Shown piece by piece: positions 55,520 through 64,000 of a stretch of DNA of 64,000 bases. The notes beneath the pieces are model-generated. The model saw nothing but the letters and a program-made list of their open reading frames with translations, was not told where the DNA came from and did no database searches. Source of the DNA: Nephrocerus scutellatus (taxonomy: Eukaryota > Arthropoda > Insecta > Diptera > Pipunculidae). The stretch covers positions 140,026,277 to 140,090,276 of the forward strand of contig OX352761.1 in assembly GCA_947095585.1 (NCBI GenBank). The letters are read 5' to 3'. Position 1 is the stretch's first letter; each line of letters starts with the position of its first letter. The position numbers and the translations under genes are program-made.

Positions 55520-57450
55520 AATAAGCTCAAGAAATAAGCATAAGGGGTTGGTAATCTACGAGTTTAGGTGGAACATTTTGGAAGTAAAATTTACATCGAG
55601 AATTACATGATGCCAGTTTAACCTGCATAGGCCAGCCTCTAATGGCTTTATAAAGTTTTACTCTGGCTATGCTATCATAGACGGCTTTAAGGTAGGTATG
55701 TAGGTAGAGTGGTAAACTTTGCTGTACTTGCGAGCTCCTCAATTACCGCTAGAGTGTGCCATTTTGATGCTCGAAGGACCTAACAATGGATATTTGACTG
55801 CTTTAAATCCAGCCTGTAACTTTAAGATACGAGATCAATTCGATGATCCTTTAATCTGAGAGCTCTTTCAGGTCGACAAAAAATGGTTTACCTAAAGTGC
55901 TAGGGCCGGACAACTGCAGAGAAAGTGTATGAGAGTTTCTTTCTCATTTTTATCTTTACAACATCTGCACAAGTTGTTGTGCGGTATACTCAACTTGGCA
56001 GCATTGCGGCCCAGTACCTCGTGCTGATAGCCACAACTCTGGCAATATCTACCGTTCCGATTTGTGATTTACTGAGCCTTATTGCCCTGCAGATCTCCGC
56101 CTGAAAGATACTATCTGAATCGTGCAGCTTGCATTTTCTTGACAGATTTAGAGCATCCCAGAAGATAACTGCACCGACACCATCCTTTATAATAGATCCG
56201 TCAGTGAATATTGTTGCGTCAAATTGCCTCATTACTGCCCCATCATTCCAGTTTCCCCTGGTAGGATACTCGACACCGAATGAGGAGTTTATGCTAAGTT
56301 TACGGATGATGTAGTCAGTAGTCATGCCTTCATGTAATATCTGCAGTATATAAGAGTGCCCGTATGGTCCAGTAGCAAACCACCCAGATTCTCTGAGTCG
56401 TACTGCACTGCACGTCGCAACATACTTGATAAATATGTCATGGGGTAGTAGGTGTAAGATGGTATTAAGGCCTCGGTGGGACATGACCGTAAATCTCCTG
56501 TGATGCCAAATCGCTATAATCTGCTGAGTTTGGTGACATTGTACTTCATCCTCATCGCTGGCCACCAGACTAGCGATCCATAGGTAAGAATTGGTCGTAC
56601 AACAGCTGTGTACAGTCAGAGAGCCATCCTTAGTTGAAGATACAATTTCCTGCCGATGGTTTTTCGGCACTTACTTCTCTATCTTAGTTCTCTTCTCTAT
56701 GTTAGTATTCCATTTCCTATCCAAGATTACTCCGAGATATTTAGCGCTGGGAGTAAGATTGCAACTTTGCCCATTGAGTTTTGGAAGAACAAAGGCCGGT
56801 GTTTCAAATTTAGTGGTGTACAGTACCATTTCAGTCTTCCCTGGGTTAAATCCAAGGGCACACCTTGTTGCGCAGGAACTGATCTAGATCATCAACTGAT
56901 ATGATGTCTTTGGCAAGAACGATGAGAGCCTTAGAGGCCAAAAATCCCGATTCATGGCCTCTTCTGCCTGGTTTTGGTATGAAAACCACCCGAACTCTTC
57001 TCCAGCTTCGGGGGGAATAATTTAGTAGAAGAAAGCTTCTGAAAAGCAGAGTGACTTGTGTAGCATAATCGGCTGTATGCCATCAAGTCAGGGAGCCGAA
57101 AAACTTCTTAGATCCCAGGAAACCTTATCCCGGGTTATGCTATTGTTCATCAAGAAGGACTGGATGCTCAGCATGCTTCGTCTCCAAATTATCTATGCAG
57201 TGATAAGTGCTGGTAGGAAATTGTGTGTTAGTGAGAAGATCTAGGGATTCATGCAGCAGATACCGTCCAGTCATCGTCAGCTTTCTTAATGAAAGTCTGA
57301 CATGGGCTCTCTTTAGACAGGACCTTGCAAATTCTAGCAGAGTGCTTGGTGGTTTCGATTGATTGGCAGAAGTCCATCCAATAGCTTCGGTTGGCTACTT
57401 TGACGGCCTTCTTGTACTTTTTCAGGCAATCTTTCTAAGTTTGCCAGTAT
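55520..57450 (-). mobile_element. LOA/I-group non-LTR retrotransposon with RNase H, internally deleted
   Basis: Minus-strand blocks in order: DCLKKYKKAVKVANRSYWMD with FCQSIETTKHSARICKVLSK (about 57435-57300), SPRSWRRVRVVFIPKPGRRG (about 57020-56960), LVLYTTKFETPAFVLPKLN-type sequence (about 56830-56760), SYLWIASLVASDEDEVQCHQ, SHRGLNTILHLLPHDIFIKY, AVRLRESGWFATGPYGHSYI, and the RNase H start ATIFTDGSIIKDGVGAVIFW with SIFQAEICRAIRLS (about 56230-56070). A terminal RNase H is typical of the LOA/I/R1 group. The RT core with its catalytic box is missing and stops are present. Confidence 0.75.
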
Positions 57451-58455
57451 TTATAGTTATATCAAATATTGAAGATAGACCTAGTCGTTTACGTTTACTA
57501 AGATCTTCACTTCAACACTTCTCGAACGTTTCAATATAAATCAAATATCAAATAGAGACGAGGCTTCTTATGTATGGGACACTGGATATCGTTTCTTCCT
57601 CTCATACTTGCACTACAACTACATAAATTGTATTGACGCATGCTTGACTTATTTAAATTAGAAGTCAAATTAATCCAAAAAAAACTGTCAAAAAACTTTT
57701 TCATTGATCAACAACTCAAAGTTGACTGGATTGGCAGGTTTCAATTCCCAAGGATAAGTTACTGATAATTTGTAATACCGGAGATGTATTTTGTTTGTTT
57801 GTGAGTGAAGTTCTAGAAGATTATAACAAAACCAGCAAGTAAAAATAAATTTTTACCACACTGAAAGTCATTAAGTCGACAAATAATTTTTCCACTTATT
57901 GTAAATCTTCTTGAAATGCATTAATATTTTAAAAGACAACTAAAAGTTTATCGCCACACTAGCAATGCAAATGATTCGTACAGGCAACTTGACTTCCGGG
58001 CTTAAAAATGAGCTAACGAGCTGAACATTTAAGGAACCTCAATATATTTCAACTGTCAGTAGTTTACACTTCTGCTACCATATGCGTACTAACACTGGAA
58101 CCGCTTTTGTTTGTGACTGATTTATATGCATAACATGTATGACAGCTCGTGGCAGGAGGGGCAGTTTGTCCGTTTGTTGCGGTCGCAGCTAGTAGATATT
58201 GGCTTTGCATTATAAATTTATTAGCACACTAACCTAACTAGTGGCAAAATGTTGTAATTAAATGAAATCGTGTAAATCATCTAATAGACTTGAAATTGTT
58301 TATGAGATATAGTTATATAAATTGTTGTACTGCTTGGAATATAATAATTGCTAATGAAATTGGATAATAAAACGAAACGCAGTTTGTTAAGTTTTTTTTT
58401 ATCAATTTGGGAATTGGTAGAAAATTTATGAAACATTAAATCTGATTACACTTAC
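57451..58455. other. Ptp99A intron, nothing recognised
   Basis: About 1 kb of AT-rich intron between the LOA relic and the fibronectin III exon, without coding or repeat motifs that I recognise. Confidence 0.5.
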
Positions 58456-58736
58456 CGCAGTTTCAAGCTCCTTTGCGGACGCATTAAGTCTAATATCACG
58501 GTGTACATCCTGTCCCAGTAGACGAGATTTAATAATATAAAAATCTATGGTATTGTAAAAATCCAAAGGTCGCTTCCAGCGTATGGTTATCGAGTCCTGT
58601 GAATGGCATGTCAAGTTGACAACAATCGGTGCACTGGGTCCGCTGACATCGGTTCGCTGGATAATCTGATCGGATGGTTCACCTTCGTTTTTTGTGGTAA
58701 ATGCTTTAACAATGACACGATACTCTGTAAAAGGTC
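58456..58736 (-). CDS. Ptp99A: Ptp99A exon: fibronectin III domains, ectodomain
   Basis: A 281-nt minus-strand exon, acceptor tttcacag at its right edge and donor GTAAGTGT at its left. It carries the end of one FnIII domain (PFTEYRVIVKAFTTKNEGEP, the Y-x-V-x-V-x-A F-strand) and the first half of the next: GPSAPIVVNLTCHSQDSITI then RWKRPLDFYNTIDFYIIKSR, the conserved B-C strand W. It enters in phase 1 (missing its first base from an exon beyond this region) and leaves in phase 0 into 53404. The preceding exon was not found, so the 5' part of the gene probably lies beyond position 64000. Confidence 0.9.
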
Positions 58737-59640
58737 CTGTGAAAGAGTAAACATTAAGGTTGAATTATTTTTACATTGAAAAGTGTGTGCATTAAATTAT
58801 ATAAAGATAATAGTTTATTTAAACTGCCAAAGATTAGTTATCAAATGTAAAGATACATTTATCTTCTTGCTCTTCTTCAAATACATAACCTACCATCGTT
58901 TTTTGAACATTTTAGAACCTTCGGATAACAACTGGGGTCCCCCACAATCCCATTATTTGCGTATAATTTCGGTTTAGGGCGCTTTTTATCTCTAACAATC
59001 CACGAGTTCGATTTTAAACGTATTCTCGTCAGTCACCCCTGAGAATTTCGCACAGCAGGTATGAACTGGGTTAATGCATCACCACCATTGCTGCGTACTA
59101 ATGTGAAAGTTCTAAAAAGTTTTGTTTCTTCTTTCATTCCAGGTGAAAAATAGCATTTAAAATCCGAGAAGAGTTAAAGGCTTTCTGCAAAATGCTTTGG
59201 AATGTGATGATAGTTGCATGGATTCAGTAAGACGGAAGAGATTGTGTAACTGAAAAACCCGGCAGAATCGTGACGACAAATATCATGTCAGGAATAGATG
59301 CTTTTTGTTTATTATTTGATCAAGAAATGATGGAAGTTATTAGAAAGTAATAAAAAAGTAGACAAATGAATAAAAAAAACCTGCTCAGAGTTACTTAGAG
59401 CAGCGTCGACAATACCGATGTCATCAAATTAGTCAAGTTACAACAGCTTCGGAAATGTGGTCCAGCTTTTCTGCTGGCATATAACTTTGAACAATTCCAG
59501 TTACTATTGAGTTGTCTTCGTTTTGATAAGTAAAGTGACAATTATCTGCAGTTCGAATGATATGATGGCTGTATAAGCACTGCATAGAATCCTATACTTA
59601 ACAATTGATAAAAAACATCTGAGCTTTCTTGGGATATGAC
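58737..59640. other. Ptp99A intron, nothing recognised
   Basis: AT-rich intron with no coding signal up to the next retroelement. Confidence 0.45.
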
Positions 59641-61335
59641 TATTCCATTAGCAGAGCAATTGCTGACAGACCACCAGTTAACAATAATCGGAACCTTTCT
59701 AAAGAATAAAAGGGATTAACCATCATAGTTTGTGCCCCAAAAGGCGAAAGAGAAAGAGAAAACTTATTCTAAACTAAAAGTATGGTTTTCTCAAGTACTC
59801 AACAATTTCTTTATGAGTATTAACTGGCCACTTTACGCCAATAGTAGTGTGCATGTTATTTCTGATACGATCACTAACATAATACAGAATGATATGAGAC
59901 AATTTATTCCTTCCAGGACTAAGTGCATCAAACCGAAGGAAAAGCTTGCAGAGACTTCTAGGAACCGGGAGGTATGCTTTCGGTGTTATAACAAAAACTG
60001 CCAGCTCTATAGACAATGCCATTCTGCTTGCTTCACATTTCGCAGTTAGCTCCACGCTACCTGATAGCGCGTTGTCGCCGCCTGTACTTTCAAGAGTCGA
60101 ATCCTCTATGAGACAGATCCACTTGGGTACTCGTCGAATAGCTAGAGTATTAAATGATCTCAACATTTATACATCTGCTGGGCCTGATGGTATTCCTGCT
60201 GCTGTTCTTCAACGTTGGCATTGTCACTGCGCAGACTTTTCTATTTCTCTTATTCTTCTGGAGTCATCCCAAGTAATTGGAAAAGCCTTTTAAAAAAGGC
60301 GAAGCGTTATCTCTTTCCTCATACCGACCCAATGCGCTAACATCCATTATTTCTAAGGTCATGGAAACACGGATTAATTGAATTCTTATGCAATACCTTT
60401 AATATCAGGAAATCCTTAGTTACCAGCGAAAAGTTTTTTTTAAGGCAACGTTGATCTGATGGCATATCTCACCGAAAAATGGAACCAGTCTATTCACAAA
60501 GAAAAAAATGCATATGGAATTGATCAGGCTAGTCCAACTAGTAACTCCCTTTGTCACCGTTAATGCAGGTCGAATTGGACGGTTTCAATCCAATGTTCAC
60601 CGCAAGAAAGCCGCGCCGGTGTTCCTCAAGGCTCTGTTTTGTCTCCGAAACTTTTCTAATTTTCATTAATGATCTCCTATCAGCTATTTCTAATCCAATT
60701 CATTCTTTCGCTGACGACAGTACTCTTAGCTTTTCATGTGATATCAAGCTTTCTGCACGCCCCTATTTATAGAAAGTGTATGTTAAGCACGCTAAATTGT
60801 GATCATGACTGCATTAAAATGTGGGGACTTTACAATAGAGTTGAATTTCAAGCTTCCAAAACCCAATGCTGTCTTCTGTCGTCTTAGGGTAGTTTAAATC
60901 CCCATCCTTTATCTATGAATGGATCTTGGATCAAAAAAGCTGAAAACTCGCAATACTTGGTATGTGCGTCAAGAATAAGCTTCGTTGGAACGCTCACATT
61001 ATCGCCATCGCTAAGAATTCTGCGAATTATTAAAACGGTGCAAGGTGTACTATTTACAAAGTTAATATTCCCCCAAGACCACATTACATCTACGTTGCAG
61101 AATTCGAAAACGAACGTAAAAGTTATTGGTGAAGAACATATTACGAAAACAATCGAATCGCTTGAACTTCATAGAAATGTTTCCTGCTTGTCACTTTTTT
61201 ATCACTTTTTCCAACAGACTTTTAAGACTTGGAAAACTGTTCTGTGTCAATAAAAAATATATTAATTTATTTTGCCATAAGCCAGTAACCCTGTTACTCT
61301 TTGAAGGTGGAAAAATAATCTTCCGATAGGTTAAA
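59641..61335 (+). mobile_element. CR1/jockey-type retroelement, most complete copy (endonuclease missing)
   Basis: A plus-strand copy that runs from the linker before the RT to near the end of ORF2: LNNFFMSINWPLYANSSVHV and IQNDMRQFIPSRTK (about 59790-59930), NAILLASHFAVSSTLPDSAL, LNDLNIYTSAGPDGIPAAVL (about 60155-60215), SSYRPNALTSIISKVMET (about 60310-60365), FLIFINDLLSAISNPIHSFA and DDSTLSFSCDI (catalytic box, about 60650-60750), LNCDHDCIKMWGLYNRVEFQ, then SLELHRNVSCLSLFYHFFQQ (about 61155-61220). Multiple frameshifts. The usual C-terminal MPPLLEFNR...RMWN block and 3' tail are absent. Confidence 0.85.
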
Positions 61336-63060
61336 AAAAAATGGATATATTTATGCCCCTTTTTCTATAGATGTGAACAGTTGACTGTAATTAAAACTAA
61401 AAGCACTGTGCGTGGCCTTTGACATCTATCAGTCACCTGTATCCAACAGTAGCTATGGAGGATGGATGTTAAAAGGTTTTTCCCTTTAACTCATTAAAAA
61501 TCATTTTTGTTTAACAACAACGAAGAGTTCATTCAGCACGTCTCTTATGCCATCCGTTCAGATATATAATTTTTTGTGGTTTAATAAAAAGTTACAGTTT
61601 GGTGCACAGGACGTGCGCTGTCAGTTAAAGCGAATCGAGTTGAAATGCACATAATACGGTCATAATATTGGACAAGACGATTAACAATGAACAGGCAAAC
61701 AGGCAACCTGGAGTTTTATCAAAGTGGAAAATGTTACTGTAGTATGACAATGACAACGACTATGTGGCATACAATTACTGCGAGTACTCGTATATACAGA
61801 TGATATCGAAAGGATCAGTACGGCATGGCAACCAAGCTAAAGGCACACTGACTAACTGGCGTACTTAAAAATTTAATACAATTAATGACAGCGCCCAACT
61901 CACTGGACCAGCGACTGACGTATATTATGCACAACACTAAATTTAATAAAAAATCGAAGTGGTGTCGTGGTAATGCACAAAATGGATGGATGGGTCGATG
62001 TGAGTGATCAAGGATCCGCCGCATTCGAACGCAACTGCACTGGCAGCCATCCAACCAACCAGCAAGAGCGTGCGAGATGTAATTAATAAAACAATATTAT
62101 GCAACACGATGACGGCGGCAGCGGGGGAGGCGAATGCGATACAACGGGCGCGTTCGCCATTTTTCGTCCTACGAAAAATTCTCGACATTTCTGGGCTCCC
62201 AATCACACCCATTCGGGGATTTCTTTTTCGGGGGTTTAATTAGTACGAAAATCTCCCGTGGAGAAAGAAAATTGATGTCGAAAATAAATAACAACATGCT
62301 GACAGGATTTCATTCATATACAAGTACCCATACACACACATAAATTCGTGCATCCTTACACGAGTATAATACGTGTTTTGAGATGTAGCAGGAAGACATC
62401 TAGCGCGTTCGTGTTGTTCCAATTTTGTTCTGTTTGGTAGAGTCTATGTGCATGAGTGTGTGTGGTCTGGTCAACGATGCTGTTTGGAGCCAACAGCGAT
62501 ATAGTACTTTAGTACCAAACAGTCTCGCTCCATGTCCCAGTCGCCCAGGCTGGTTTGCCATTGGCCTTTTGATAAATTGTTGGCGATTTTGGTTGAATCC
62601 ACTTTTTTTCCTGGTAATTGGTTTTTTTTTCTTTGTTCCCTGTCGAATTTTGTGGCTTCTGTGAATGCAATTTCAAGTGCAATGTACATCGCAGAGTTTA
62701 AACATTTTTCCGCGAATGGGAAGTTAATTTTTCAAAAGTTATGCTGGCAAGCAATAAAGGCTTCGAGTCTCATTTATGGAACTTGGTGATTGGAATGCGA
62801 TATGCAAATGACGGGCGACATAAACACCAAAAAATAGTTTAAGATATTTATATACTCCTGTGCGGTTGGCCTACAAACGATGTGCACTAAGGTTCTGTGT
62901 TCGAGATGGGAGTACATGCCATAGACAGTTTGCTATCGAGAAATATGTATGTAGTTGAAATTCGTCCTTTGCGGCTTGTGCTTAATCTTTTTGAAATTCA
63001 CAACCTTTTGCACTTCAAATTCAATGGTTTTTTCAATAAAGTTGCGAAAATACCTATGTT
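61336..63060. other. Ptp99A intron or upstream region, nothing recognised
   Basis: About 1.7 kb. 61980-62230 is less AT-rich than its surroundings and could be old unique intron sequence or a regulatory region. I checked both strands for a further FnIII exon and saw none. Confidence 0.45.
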
Positions 63061-63302
63061 GAAGTTTAATTTGGGGTGCAATACCTATCTAACAAATTCA
63101 GAGATTCCTTCTTTAGCTACACTATAGTTATACAGAGTTCTGTGTTTCCGTTCCATTTATATGATCTGCAGTCATTTAAGACACGCGTTCATAGACATCT
63201 CATATTTTCCTCTCCCTAATTTCCTAACGACAACGCTGTGCTAAGCACTATAAGGGTGCAAATCCCTTAAGCGTGTGTACATTATAAAAAAAACAAAAAA
63301 AA
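63061..63302 (+). mobile_element. CR1/jockey-type retroelement 3' end with intact tail
   Basis: A plus-strand fragment: degraded NKFRDSFFS-like sequence near 63085-63115, VFPFHLYDLQSFKTRVHRHL (about 63140-63205), then the tail ctaagcactataagggtgcaaatcccttaagcgtgtgtac and attataaaaaaaac with an A-rich end at about 63300. This is the clearest plus-strand view of the family's 3' terminus. Confidence 0.8.
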
Positions 63303-64000
63303 ATTCACTAACTTTCTATGGTCCTGGAAACGTCAGCTTATGAAATATCTTGAATCACGAAAACTATTCAATGACCGTCAATATGGTTTCCGTGCAGAAC
63401 TGGTGATCTGATGGCACTTATCACCGAAAAGTGGAACCAGTCTTTCCAAAAGTTTGGTGAAAGCAAATTCGTTGCACTTAATATTTCAAAGGCATTTGAC
63501 AGAGTTTGGCAACAAGCTCTTCTGTCCAAAATGGGTGCTTATGGAATCGATGTAGCCCTGGTTTAATGGATTAGAAGCTATCTTTCAAACCTTTTAATCC
63601 AAGTTGTGTTGGTTACGTTTTGTCTCCGACACTCTTTCATATTTTCGCTAACGATCTTCTGACTGTAACTTCTTATCCAATACATTTCTTCATTGACGAT
63701 AGTACTCTTAGCTTCTCTTATATGTTTGGAGGTTCACGCCCCTTCTCTTCGGATGTGGAACTAGAACAGTAGCATATGTTAAGCTTGTTAAATTCTGTCC
63801 TTAATAGCATTGAACACAATGGAGTCGAATTTAACGCTTACAAGACCCAATGCTGTCTTCTCTCGTTGAAGCGAAATAGTAGCATCCAGCCATTATGCAT
63901 CGAGGCAACTGAAAAACTAGCAATTCTTAGTATGTGCGTCGTATGCGCTTTGTGGATTGACCACATATTCAACGTAGCAAAAAATGCTGCCTTGTGCCAT
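63303..64000 (+). mobile_element. CR1/jockey-type retroelement RT fragment, running off the window
   Basis: A second plus-strand copy starts directly after the preceding element's A-rich end: KYLESRKLFNDRQYGFRA, then in other frames ALNISKAFDRVWQQALLSKM with GAYGID-like sequence, LSPTLFHIFANDLLTVTSYP and IDDSTLSFSYM (catalytic box, about 63690-63722), EFNAYKTQCCLLSLKRNS, and LSMCVVCALWIDHIFNVAKN at the edge. Frameshifted; continues beyond 64000. Confidence 0.8.

Noticed and set aside
62471..62689. Minus-strand 72-codon frame considered as a further Ptp99A ectodomain exon
   Set aside because: It lacks fibronectin III or immunoglobulin patterns and has no suitable splice sites in phase.

Overview
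The window looks like gene-rich but transposon-laden DNA from a higher fly (Diptera, Brachycera). Genes have short GT..AG introns (about 50-115 nt), UTRs are AT-rich, and predicted proteins resemble fly or animal families closely: Rab7 (207 aa), mitochondrial GatA, a Get1/WRB insertase subunit, the conserved uncharacterised family C2orf42, an ARMC5-type ARM+BTB protein and the receptor tyrosine phosphatase Ptp99A. A tephritid-like fly is my guess; the genus cannot be fixed from the sequence alone.

Layout. 1-2.1 kb: Rab7 (+), four coding exons after a 5' UTR intron. 3.1-6.65 kb: a ten-exon ARMC5-like gene (-), convergent with Rab7. 7.0-7.9 kb: a decayed non-LTR reverse transcriptase. 8.25-10.25 kb: a TATA/initiator promoter, a 36-codon small ORF and GatA (+). 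10.39-10.98 kb: Get1/WRB (-), convergent with GatA. 11.2-12.1 kb: a Tc1-like transposase relic. 13.3-15.84 kb: the C2orf42 homologue (+), five coding exons. 16.2-19.3 kb: reverse transcriptase remnants of two types. 19.3-24.0 kb: AT-rich, microsatellite-rich DNA that is probably partly the Ptp99A 3' UTR, interrupted by two transposon relics.

From 24.0 kb to the right edge the window is dominated by the 3' half of Ptp99A (-). Nine constitutive coding exons join with consistent reading phase: fibronectin III exons at 58.5-58.7 and 53.3-53.4 kb, the transmembrane exon at 48.5-48.6 kb, and the two phosphatase domains plus tail at 24.0-26.9 kb. The first domain keeps HCSAGVGRTG; in the second the active-site cysteine is replaced by Asp. 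The introns of about 21.5, 4.7 and 5.1 kb are full of decayed mobile elements: one CR1/jockey-type non-LTR family with a recurrent 3' tail, RTE-, jockey- and LOA-like pieces, several mariner/Tc1 types, a multi-exon transposase-like relic and a tRNA-derived SINE. An intact intronless Tctex-type dynein light chain gene lies in the largest intron.

The most interesting candidate is a coding-like stretch at 45.07-45.25 kb. It has a splice acceptor in the phase of the transmembrane exon and its own stop codon, which would give a Ptp99A receptor without phosphatase domains. Other points worth a check are the stop-free 114-nt intron inside phosphatase domain 2, the small ORF under a strong core promoter upstream of GatA, a possible short secreted peptide gene at 30.1 kb, and a perfect 185-bp tandem duplication. 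I see no sign of an operon, CRISPR array or other prokaryotic system.
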